From the NCBI GenBank assembly GCA_044450785.1, contig JBIOJM010000051.1, positions 1-40,586 on the forward strand: a stretch of 40,586 nucleotides of DNA. Reading direction: 5' to 3'. Source of the DNA: JBIOJM01 sp044450785 (GTDB lineage: Bacteria; Planctomycetota; Planctomycetia; Isosphaerales; Isosphaeraceae). Below the pieces are notes generated by a model that was not told where the DNA came from, did no database searches, and saw only the letters and a list, made by a program, of their open reading frames with translations. A program made the position numbers and the translations under genes. This document shows positions 1-5,953 of the stretch, piece by piece (the first letter of the stretch is position 1; every line of letters starts with the position of its first letter).

Positions 1-1
1 A

Positions 2-67
2 GAACGCTCCGCCGCCGTCACCGGCAAGATCGATGTGCGAGGGTTGGCGGAATCGGAGGCCGCATGA
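2..67 (+). CDS. hsdS: C-terminal tail of a type I restriction specificity subunit (partial)
   Basis: The open frame enters from the left edge and stops at TGA 65-67. It encodes ERSAAVTGKIDVRG followed by a short acidic end. The string AAVTGKIDVR is the characteristic end of HsdS specificity subunits, where it follows the last coiled-coil helix. Family knowledge: HsdS gives the DNA target recognition of type I restriction-modification complexes together with HsdM and HsdR. Only 21 residues are visible, so completeness cannot be judged. If correct, a restriction locus lies immediately left of the window, which fits the toxin-antitoxin and protease genes that follow. Confidence 0.6.
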   Translation, partial: ERSAAVTGKIDVRGLAESEAA

Positions 68-292
68 TATCTGAGCGGCACGGCGCTAGCCGCCGGTGTT
101 TGGCTTCCGGCACGCGGGGGGGATCCCTGTGAAGTCATTAACCTGACGCTCAATAAACTGCCTAACCGAGCAGCCGACATAGCGTGGGATTGCGACGCAG
201 TTCAGCGAGGCAGGCGTCATAAGAGGGATGCCGCAACAGGGGGATCAGCACGGCGACGCCCCATTTGCGATGCCAAGCCCGGGAAAACACGG

Positions 293-357
293 GAAAAACA
301 GAGGGTGCTTGGGGTAAGAGTTTTTCGCGACCCCCTCACAGCCCCGAAAAACAGAGG
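293..357. repeat. 12-bp direct repeat pair
   Basis: GAAAAACAGAGG occurs at 293-304 and again at 346-357, with 41 bp between the copies. The repeat may be a duplication scar from an excised or decayed element, or chance. Nothing between the copies resembles a mobile gene. Confidence 0.4.
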
Positions 358-503
358 TGATTGTTAGCCGCGCTCCGAGTCGTGATGAACTCCCGCGGGA
401 CTGTGCCGCCCTCACGAACGAGGAGGCCGCGGAGGCGATGGACGAGGGCCACCCATGGGCTCAATGGCTCTTTCTCAAGCCAAGGCCCAGCCCCGCCGAC
501 TGA
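357..503 (+). CDS. possible small protein or gene remnant (48 aa)
   Basis: A GTG-initiated frame runs to TGA 501-503. Its product starts VIVSRAPSRDELPRDC and ends EGHPWAQWLFLKPRPSPAD. The composition is mixed and not shadow-like. There is no well-spaced ribosome binding site (AGAGG directly abuts the GTG) and no family is recognised. The same frame is open back to 318, so it may be the tail of a lost larger gene rather than a functional short one. Confidence 0.2.
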   Translation: MIVSRAPSRDELPRDCAALTNEEAAEAMDEGHPWAQWLFLKPRPSPAD

Positions 504-562
504 TGGCGGTCTGCTCGCGATGTGGCTCAGAGCAACCGGGAACTTTACGAAAGGGGTAAGGG

Positions 563-1132
563 ATGCCGGTTCGCAAGAGGGTCGAGAGGAAAGACGCCGG
601 CGAGCCCGGCGCGGCCAGCGGCTCCCGGAACAGAAAAGAGCCCATTGATCATGGGCGCGCGCTGATCGAGGCCTACCTGACAAACGAGCGCATCAACCAG
701 GTGCTCCTCGACAACCTCGACCCGAAGATCTGGAGGGCCCAGCCCTCATGCTCGAAACGCCGCAACATCGCCACGACCTTCGCCCACATGCATAACGTGC
801 GCTGCATGCGGCTCGCCATGTCGATCAAGGACGACGAGCCACCCGCCCGACTCGATCGCGCGGACGTCACACCCGAGGAGGCAAAGGGGGCGCTCGCCCA
901 GAGCGCCCTGGCGATGGTGCGCTTGATCGAGAGGTCGCTCGCGGCCGGCGGCCACGTGGCCGACTGGCGACCCGATGTCGTCGGCTTGGTCTGCGCCGCA
1001 ATCACCCACGACGCGCATCATCGCGGCCAGATCTGCCACTGGGCTCGCCAGCTCGGCGCGCCGCTCACCCCCGAACAGGGTCTTCAAATGTGGGAATGGG
1101 ACAAGCGGTGGAAAGAGGTCGTGGGAGGTTGA
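563..1132 (+). CDS. DinB-like four-helix-bundle metal-binding protein
   Basis: A 189-aa product. After a basic, disordered head of about 30 residues it shows the DinB/YfiT layout: a histidine in FAHMHNVR (H75/H77) and a C-terminal pair in ITHDAHHRGQI (H149, H152/H153). These would form the three-histidine metal site. In this superfamily the fold serves thiol-dependent transferases or unknown damage-linked roles; the substrate cannot be told here. The start at 563 is supported by AAAGGGGTAAGG just upstream. The gene stands alone between the restriction-subunit tail and a zone of decayed toxin-antitoxin genes. The N-terminal basic extension is not typical and could mean that translation begins later, but no better-placed start was seen. 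Confidence 0.75.
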   Translation: MPVRKRVERKDAGEPGAASGSRNRKEPIDHGRALIEAYLTNERINQVLLDNLDPKIWRAQPSCSKRRNIATTFAHMHNVRCMRLAMSIKDDEPPARLDRADVTPEEAKGALAQSALAMVRLIERSLAAGGHVADWRPDVVGLVCAAITHDAHHRGQICHWARQLGAPLTPEQGLQMWEWDKRWKEVVGG

Positions 1133-1369
1133 GCCGCTGGGAGTGCAAAGAATGGTGATCTGAGCGGCTTCGCCGAGGCGAACACCGTGGAGGGACCGCG
1201 TTCGCAAGACGTCACACGCTGTGATAAGATCGGTGGAGTACCACGGTTCAGAATCAAAGCCCTGCGGCCCGGCTGCGGAGCATCACGAAAGCCGGACAAG
1301 AAGCCCTGAGCTCAACCGCTTCCTGGTAAGCAAGTGGCTGTGGAAGCCTCGCCCGAGCCGAGACGCATC

Positions 1370-1420
1370 ATGACGATCAGCATCACCCTCAATCCAGAGC
1401 ATGAACGCCAGCTCGATAGG
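1370..1420 (+). pseudogene. N-terminal scrap of an antitoxin-like gene
   Basis: The sequence encodes MTISITLNPEHERQL, which resembles the N-terminal strand and first helix of small antitoxins common in planctomycetes and cyanobacteria. Sense-like coding ends near 1420, exactly where the convergent membrane gene ends at 1421. Beyond that point the frame stays open to 1648 but only mirrors the other strand. I read it as an antitoxin gene cut off by rearrangement. The call rests on about 15 residues, so confidence is low. Confidence 0.3.
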
Positions 1421-1762
1421 TCAAGATCGCCCGCTGACAATGCGCCTGTCGGCCCATGCGACTATCGTGCCAACCAAGGCCCCGGCGACGGCACCTCCGA
1501 TGATCCAAAGCAGATCCATGAAATCTCTGAAGTCGTGCGTCGGGCGATCGTTCACGCGAACAGCTATGAACAAAGCGCCCAAGATCATTCCGAGCACGGC
1601 GCAAAGAAACTCCGTGCTGGGGGCTCAACGGAGGGCGACGAATGGTAAGACCAGCAGGACCACCAACAAGATCCATGGGGACCACATGACGAGGAGGCCA
1701 GCCGTCACCGCGACGACGATCATTCCGGTCCGGATCGTGAACTGCACGCGGGGCAGACTCAT
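1421..1762 (-). pseudogene. planctomycete-type small membrane protein split by an in-frame TGA
   Basis: From ATG 1762 the frame reads MSLPRVQFTIRTGMIVVAV and a second hydrophobic stretch, then meets TGA at 1625-1627 after 45 codons. The same frame continues for 67 more codons with two further hydrophobic segments (LGMILGALFIAV and IIGGAVAGALVGTIVAW) to TGA 1421-1423. The FTIR..MIVVAV head is a recurrent start of small planctomycete membrane proteins. The four-segment topology and unbroken frame argue for one ancestral gene of about 113 aa with a nonsense mutation. Re-initiation at an internal GTG or ATG just after the stop is possible. It lies 42 bp downstream of the MazF-type toxin gene on the same strand. 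Function unknown. Confidence 0.55.
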
Positions 1763-1804
1763 CGCTCACCTGTCGCCATCGGGGGCGAAGGGCTCCGAGA
1801 TTGA

Positions 1805-2128
1805 TTACGTCAGCTCCAGTTGCACTTTGAGGGCCTTTTCGACCCCGCCCATATCGCTTTTGGAGAGTCGGCCAATCCGGTTCTGTAGGCGGCGCTTGCT
1901 TACGGTTGTCACCTGGTCAGCCATCGCCTTGTGCTTCTTTCCCCGCACCGTCACCGGGGCCTCGCTGGGGTAGATGCGCACCACGCTGGTGGTCAATGGG
2001 ACGACTTGCACGCGGTTGAGATACTTGTTGGCCACATCATTGCTCACAATGACGGCGGGCCGCTGCTTGCGCACCTCGCCTCCAACCGCCGGATCAAAGT
2101 CGACCCACCAGACCTCACCGCGTTTCAT
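1805..2128 (-). CDS. mazF: MazF/PemK-type endoribonuclease toxin
   Basis: A 107-aa product of normal family length. It begins MKRGEVWWVDFDPAVGGEVRK, then QRPAVIVSND and VVPLTTS. These are the hallmark beta-barrel strands of MazF/PemK/Kid toxins, including the conserved arginine (R23) before proline and the threonine of the PLT motif (T46/T47). Family members cleave mRNA at short sequences and are held inactive by the antitoxin made from the upstream gene. The start overlaps the antitoxin end by 14 bp, so the two are translationally coupled. The open frame is complete, with no sign of decay, unlike several neighbours. Confidence 0.92.
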   Translation of the reverse strand: MKRGEVWWVDFDPAVGGEVRKQRPAVIVSNDVANKYLNRVQVVPLTTSVVRIYPSEAPVTVRGKKHKAMADQVTTVSKRRLQNRIGRLSKSDMGGVEKALKVQLELT

Positions 2129-2345
2129 CGGCTATGTCGCCCACGGTGGCTTCGGCCCACTCGAGCGCCTCCGCTTCACGCGCTTCATCCTGGGCCATCT
2201 GCTGGTAAGCGACCTCCAGATCCTTGCCGATGACATGGGGCCGAACGAGTGACTCGATGAACTTGCTGATACGCCGTCGGCCGACAACGGTGTGCAGCCC
2301 ATCGTAGACTCGCTGGTCAACGGTAATGGTCAGTTTCTTCTGCAT
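2115..2345 (-). CDS. mazE: ribbon-helix-helix antitoxin paired with the MazF-type toxin
   Basis: A 76-aa product. The N-terminal 35 residues (KLTITVDQRVYDGL... RRRISKFIESLVRPHV) fit a ribbon-helix-helix DNA-binding head. The acidic C-terminal half (residues 40-76) would wrap the toxin. I chose ATG 2345 over an upstream GTG at 2363 because GGAGG lies five bases before it. The gene precedes and overlaps the toxin, the classical order. Family knowledge says such antitoxins repress their own operon, and a palindrome overlaps the likely promoter (2366-2385). The symbol reflects the partner; the DNA-binding fold looks RHH rather than AbrB-like. Confidence 0.85.
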   Translation of the reverse strand: MQKKLTITVDQRVYDGLHTVVGRRRISKFIESLVRPHVIGKDLEVAYQQMAQDEAREAEALEWAEATVGDIADETR

Positions 2346-2365
2346 GGCGGCCTCCGGCAACACGT

Positions 2366-2406
2366 GTTACTGTACGTATTGTAACCGCAAGGCTTCTCCG
2401 GAACAA
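2366..2406 (-). promoter_or_regulatory. toxin-antitoxin promoter with overlapping palindromic operator
   Basis: Reading the minus strand, TTGTTC (2401-2406) and TACAAT (2378-2383) are separated by exactly 17 bases, a sigma-70-like arrangement with a strong -10. The -10 sits inside a 20-bp imperfect palindrome at 2366-2385 with GTTAC/GTAAC ends and a TACGTA core (16 of 20 positions symmetric). A second perfect palindrome, AACACGTGTT, lies at 2359-2368. A ribbon-helix-helix dimer pair binding here would block transcription, consistent with autoregulation. Confidence 0.55.
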
Positions 2407-2429
2407 GTGACCGCCTCCCAGATCGTGCT

Positions 2430-2627
2430 TCAGTCTCCTTCGCCGCTCGGGGTGTAAGGCTCTTGCTTCTGGTCGGTCGGCTCCCGGGCGAGCTTCTGCT
2501 GCAAGTCACGCTGCGTCATGCTCTGGATAACTTGTTTGCACTCCTTGCCCACGTAGAAGCGGGTCTTCCGCACAAGGTGGTCGAGTTTCTGGGAATGAAG
2601 CGGCCCCATGTCGCAGACGACAATCAT
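2430..2627 (-). pseudogene. internally deleted PIN-domain toxin (DUF3368-like)
   Basis: The frame encodes 65 residues starting MIVVCDMGPLH, matching the first strand of DUF3368 PIN toxins with the first acidic metal ligand (D6). It then jumps directly to KLDHLVRKTRFYVGKECKQV, which resembles the C-terminal helix of the same family. About 90-100 central residues, holding the other acidic ligands, are absent; intact family members are near 150-165 aa. The start overlaps the antitoxin stop as ATGA (2624-2627), the usual coupling. I infer a catalytically dead remnant formed by an in-frame deletion. An alternative is an unrelated short protein. Confidence 0.55.
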
Positions 2628-2872
2628 CGCTGTTCGGCCCCACGGAGGAAGGTCCGCTGTTGCTCAAACTCCACAAGGGGAAAGTCATGCCCGGCACCGT
2701 GGTCCTTAATGAGCTTCTCGGCCTCGTGAAAGCTCACACCCAATGCGTCCCGAAGCTGGGCGTGGGAGATCCGGTCCTGCCGGTAAAGCTCGACGAGGTA
2801 CAACTCGCGTGCCTCCCGGTCGAGATCCGCCCCGTTCGTGCGGATCTGCTGCTCGATTTCCTGTGGTAACAT
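2624..2872 (-). CDS. UPF0175-family antitoxin
   Basis: An 82-aa product, the usual length for UPF0175. The segment LYLVELYRQDRISHAQLRDALGVSFHEAEKLIKDHG is the characteristic helical/HTH core of this family, here at about residues 25-59. Family members are antitoxins encoded before DUF3368 PIN RNases. The downstream partner is present but internally deleted, so this gene may now be an orphan kept for cross-neutralisation or regulation, or simply not yet lost. Start 2872 was chosen because MLPQEIEQQIRTNG matches the family start; longer readings run antisense into the next gene. The ribosome binding site is weak. Confidence 0.8.
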   Translation of the reverse strand: MLPQEIEQQIRTNGADLDREARELYLVELYRQDRISHAQLRDALGVSFHEAEKLIKDHGAGHDFPLVEFEQQRTFLRGAEQR

Positions 2873-2977
2873 CACGGGGCCTGGCGGAGCGTTGCGGCGC
2901 GGCCATGCGCGCGGTAACGTCGGCGCGAGCGGCAGACCCGTCCCGCGACCCTTCAAGACCCCTGGAGGCCCGCGCTC

Positions 2978-3952
2978 ATGGCCCGACCGACGCTCGATAT
3001 CGTGGTGGAAGGCGACGCGGTCCGCATCGGAGAACGGGCCGCGCTGACGTTCCAGCGGACCCTGCGGATTCCGGACGACGGCCGCGTCTACCCGCTGTCC
3101 CCGGGGCTCGGCCGGTTCCCCGTCTGCCGCGCCCGAGATTTCCCCGACCGCGTCCCCGACGACTGGAAGGATGACTCGGTCGTCTTCGTCCCGATGCACC
3201 AGCGTGAGGCCCTCTGGATCGCCTTCGAGGGGGCTCGGTGGAAGCCGAACGCCGTCCAGGTCGGGGTCGGCCGGGTCAACGCCGTCTCGGGCACCACATG
3301 GGAAGATCACCTGACCGGGTCGCCGCAGAACTACCTCGTGTGTCCCGACCAGCCGTGGATCGACGGCGTGAACGTCGGCGCCGGCGTGATCCGCCAGTTC
3401 GTCGCGATGCCCCTCGGCATGGGCTACACGGTCGAGGCTCAGGTGACGGGCGAAGAGCGGTTCGGCGGGATCCAGATCCGGGTCTACGAGCCCAAGCCGG
3501 GGCGGTTCCCGGACCAGCCCCCGCCGACGCGCGGCAGGGGGGTCGAAGAGGGTATGGTCGCCATGGCCATGTCTCCCATGGGGCTCGCCGCCGGGGGCAC
3601 GATGCGCCAGAAGATTTACCCCGACCCGTACGGGCTCGACGTCTGGGACCAGGAGCGTTTCGGCGAGGTCGTCGTTCACATCGTCAACAGCGCGCGGTTC
3701 CGCGAGATCACCGGCCGGGAGCCGCCCCCGAGTCCGATCGACGCCAAGACCTACACCGATTACGGCTTCCCCTGGTTCGACCTCTACGACGAACAGGCCG
3801 GCGACGTCGACGCTCCGGCCGGCCTAAGGTCGGTCAAGTCGGTCCGCTCCAAGGACCGGGAAGCGGGCCGCGACGCGGCCGAGCCCGACCCGGCGAGCCC
3901 CGAGATCTCACCAGGGCAGGTCAAGCGCCTCCGGCCACCAGAGCCGGAATGA
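2978..3952 (+). CDS. conserved orphan protein next to the protease cassette
   Basis: A 324-aa product without signal peptide or membrane segment. GGAGG nine bases upstream supports the ATG. It carries strongly motif-like stretches: TLRIPDDGRVYPLSPGLGRFPV (about 49-70, shown as seen), PMHQREALWIAF, and GVIRQFVAMPLGMGYTVEAQ followed by TGEERFGGIQ. I recall closely similar uncharacterised proteins in actinobacteria, other bacteria and fungi, but no function or fold name. The tail beyond residue 280 is charged and low complexity. The downstream protease unit begins 170 bp later, across a possible weak terminator, so co-transcription is uncertain. No catalytic motif is evident. A substrate or sensor role in the cassette would be inference only. 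Confidence 0.8.
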   Translation: MARPTLDIVVEGDAVRIGERAALTFQRTLRIPDDGRVYPLSPGLGRFPVCRARDFPDRVPDDWKDDSVVFVPMHQREALWIAFEGARWKPNAVQVGVGRVNAVSGTTWEDHLTGSPQNYLVCPDQPWIDGVNVGAGVIRQFVAMPLGMGYTVEAQVTGEERFGGIQIRVYEPKPGRFPDQPPPTRGRGVEEGMVAMAMSPMGLAAGGTMRQKIYPDPYGLDVWDQERFGEVVVHIVNSARFREITGREPPPSPIDAKTYTDYGFPWFDLYDEQAGDVDAPAGLRSVKSVRSKDREAGRDAAEPDPASPEISPGQVKRLRPPEPE

Positions 3953-3973
3953 GCCGGGCAAACCGTCTGCGTC

Positions 3974-4023
3974 GGGCCGTTTGAAACCACCGGCCCGCTT
4001 GTCGCGAATGTCGCCTTTTTTTT
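3974..4023 (+). terminator. possible weak terminator after the orphan gene
   Basis: GGGCCG (3974-3979) can pair with CGGCCC (3991-3996). A second small stem, GCGA-ATG-TCGC, sits at about 4003-4013, followed by a run of eight T residues at 4016-4023. The stems are short, so this may be only partly effective. Confidence 0.35.
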
Positions 4024-4122
4024 CTTGACTGAGCGGGGACGCGTCGTCAGGATGGCTTTCCTGATCGCATTCTGAGAATACTTATTTGGGTTCGAAACCT
4101 CTAAAGTCAGGGAGATCTTGTG

Positions 4123-4809
4123 ATGGCGAACGATAACAAATGGTGTTTCGCATGGCACGCGGCCCCTCCGGCCGGGTCGAAAACGGAGCGTGCCGCGCTG
4201 GTCAAGGCTTCCAAGTGGACTCCCGGTAATCTCATCACCGTTTCCTTCCTCGACGGCGACCCCGGCGTCCAGGCCAAGGTCAAGCAGGTCGCCCAGCGCT
4301 GGACCACGCCGGGGATGGCCAACCTGCTGCTCAGCTTCCGCGACGACAACAACACCGACATTCGCATCTCCTTCCAGTTCCCGGGCTCGTGGTCGGTGAT
4401 CGGCACCACCTGCCGGTCCATCACCGACAAGACCCAGCCCACGATGAACTTCGGCTGGCTCACGCCCACCTCTGACCCTGACGAGGTGCGCCGCGTCGTG
4501 CTCCACGAGTTCGGCCACGCAATGGGGCTCATCCATGAACACCAGAACCCGGCCGGCGGGATCAAGTGGAACAGGCCCGAGGTCATCCGCTCGCTGTCCG
4601 GCCCCCCGAACAACTGGGACCTCCCCACGATCGAGCACAACATGTTCGAGCCCACCGTCGCCGCCGAGACGAACTTCACGAAGGTGGACGGGGCCTCGAT
4701 CATGATGTACCCGATCCCGGCGAACTGGACGACCGACGGGTTCTCGGTAGGCCTGAACACCGACCTGTCGCCGACGGACAAGTCATTCATCCACGACCAG
4801 TACCCCTGA
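4123..4809 (+). CDS. cytoplasmic astacin/matrixin-like zinc metalloprotease
   Basis: A 228-aa product consisting of little more than a metzincin catalytic domain. The zinc motif HEFGHAMGLIHEHQNP is at residues 128-143, with ligands H128, H132 and H138, catalytic E129, and the astacin-type HE after the third histidine. The Met-turn is in ASIMMYPIP (M194/M195). The N-terminal part has the expected edge strands (LITVSFLDG; DIRISFQF). There is no signal peptide or propeptide, unlike secreted astacins, so it should act inside the cell. ATG 4123 follows AGGGAG at 8-base spacing; GTG 4120 is an alternative. The caspase gene starts 13 bp after its stop, so they form one operon. Substrate unknown. Confidence 0.88.
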   Translation: MANDNKWCFAWHAAPPAGSKTERAALVKASKWTPGNLITVSFLDGDPGVQAKVKQVAQRWTTPGMANLLLSFRDDNNTDIRISFQFPGSWSVIGTTCRSITDKTQPTMNFGWLTPTSDPDEVRRVVLHEFGHAMGLIHEHQNPAGGIKWNRPEVIRSLSGPPNNWDLPTIEHNMFEPTVAAETNFTKVDGASIMMYPIPANWTTDGFSVGLNTDLSPTDKSFIHDQYP

Positions 4810-4822
4810 CCGTGCAAACACG

Positions 4823-5953
4823 ATGCCCCAACCGAACGACTATGCGGTCATCGTCGGCGTCCAGTCCTACCCCGGCCTCGACGACCCGACGTCGGACTCG
4901 TTCCACCCGCTGCTCGGCCCGGTCAACGACGCGACGGCGTTCTACGACTGGGTCACGGCGCCCGACGGCGGGGACGTCCCCAAGGCGAACGCCGACTTGA
5001 TCGCCCGGATCTACCCCTCGCCGCCGACGATCGATGACGCGCAGCCGATCGAGAACCAAGTCTACAAGGCGCTCAGGAAGCACTACGACCGCGGGATGGC
5101 CGCCGGCCAGCACGCCGGGCGCCGGCTCTACGTCTACATGGCGGGCCACGGGATCGAGGTGGCGTCGAAGGAGCCGGCCCTGCTGATGGCCGACGCGGCG
5201 CCCCGCCAGTTCAACAACCACTTTCTCGCCCGGGGGTACGCCGACTGGTTCTTCAAGGCCGGCTTCTTCGACGAGATCCTGCTGTTCATGGACTGCTGCC
5301 GCGACAACTTCCCGCTGACCCAACCCAACCCGGTCCGATTCGACGCGCTGACCGTCGGCAGCGCCCTGGACCGGGTGAGGTGCCTCTACGGGTTCGGCAC
5401 CATCTGGTCGCGCCGGTCGATCGAGCGGAAGGTGGACGGCGTGGTGCGCGGCGTCTTCTCGGCGACCCTGCTCGCCGGGCTCAGAGGCGGGGCCGCCGAC
5501 CACATGGGCGTGGTCACCGCGCAATCGCTCCAGAACTTCTTCAACAACCACATGAAAGACTTCATGGACCCGGCCGACGTCCAGGGTTCAACCGTCCCCC
5601 AGCAGCCCGACTTCGACCCCTACCCCAACAACCAGCAGGCCCTCGAGCAGTTCGTCATCGTGAAGGTCGACCCCCTGCTGTTCGACGTCGAGGTCCAGCT
5701 CCCCGCGGCCCCGGCGAAACAACGGCTTCTGATCCAGACCGACAAGTTCAAGACAGTGGGCAAGTTCGACGCACAGCCCCCGGTCTACAAGACCAAGCTT
5801 CCGCTGGGGCTCTACCAAATCTTTCTCGTCGGGCAGGAGGAGCCGGTGCCGTTCGATATCGCCGGCACGGTAACGCTCTCGGCCGGCGGCCACGTCACGT
5901 CTCAAGGAGTGACCCATGTCGACCTCAGCGCCCCCGGACCGACTCTCGCTTGA
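4823..5953 (+). CDS. caspase-like (peptidase C14) protease with C-terminal beta-sandwich
   Basis: A 376-aa product. Residues 1-245 form a caspase-fold domain: YAVIVGVQSYP first strand, catalytic H109 in VYMAGHG, and catalytic Cys in LLFMDCCRDNF (C158 or C159). The DCCR context is that of bacterial caspase-like and metacaspase proteins. Residues about 285-370 form a beta-rich module (DKFKTVGKF, LPLGLYQIFLVG) resembling the N-terminus of the next protein. No signal peptide. The gene lies 13 bp after the metalloprotease and its last 38 bp overlap the next gene, implying coupled synthesis. It lacks a clear ribosome binding site, so it probably depends on upstream translation. Substrate and trigger cannot be inferred. 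Confidence 0.9.
   Translation: MPQPNDYAVIVGVQSYPGLDDPTSDSFHPLLGPVNDATAFYDWVTAPDGGDVPKANADLIARIYPSPPTIDDAQPIENQVYKALRKHYDRGMAAGQHAGRRLYVYMAGHGIEVASKEPALLMADAAPRQFNNHFLARGYADWFFKAGFFDEILLFMDCCRDNFPLTQPNPVRFDALTVGSALDRVRCLYGFGTIWSRRSIERKVDGVVRGVFSATLLAGLRGGAADHMGVVTAQSLQNFFNNHMKDFMDPADVQGSTVPQQPDFDPYPNNQQALEQFVIVKVDPLLFDVEVQLPAAPAKQRLLIQTDKFKTVGKFDAQPPVYKTKLPLGLYQIFLVGQEEPVPFDIAGTVTLSAGGHVTSQGVTHVDLSAPGPTLA

Larger units (their letters stand above)
68..562. other. intergenic stretch without a convincing gene
   Basis: This interval follows the restriction-subunit tail and precedes the DinB-like gene. Around 77-103 an imperfect GGC/GCC-rich hairpin could end the upstream transcript. It holds a short direct repeat (293-304 and 346-357) and one short open frame with coding-like composition (357-503), each listed separately. 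I see no transposase, tRNA or clear promoter. Confidence 0.5.

Noticed and set aside
1401..1973. 190-codon plus-strand frame over the membrane pseudogene and mazF
   Set aside because: Low-complexity product antisense to two better-supported minus-strand genes.
2873..3679. N-terminal extension of the UPF0175 frame to 351 codons
   Set aside because: The extension is the complement of the orphan gene 2978-3952; the family start is at 2872.
4025..4053. TTGACT plus CAGGAT as promoter of the protease unit
   Set aside because: The -35 is good and spacing is 17, but the -10 matches only three of six positions.
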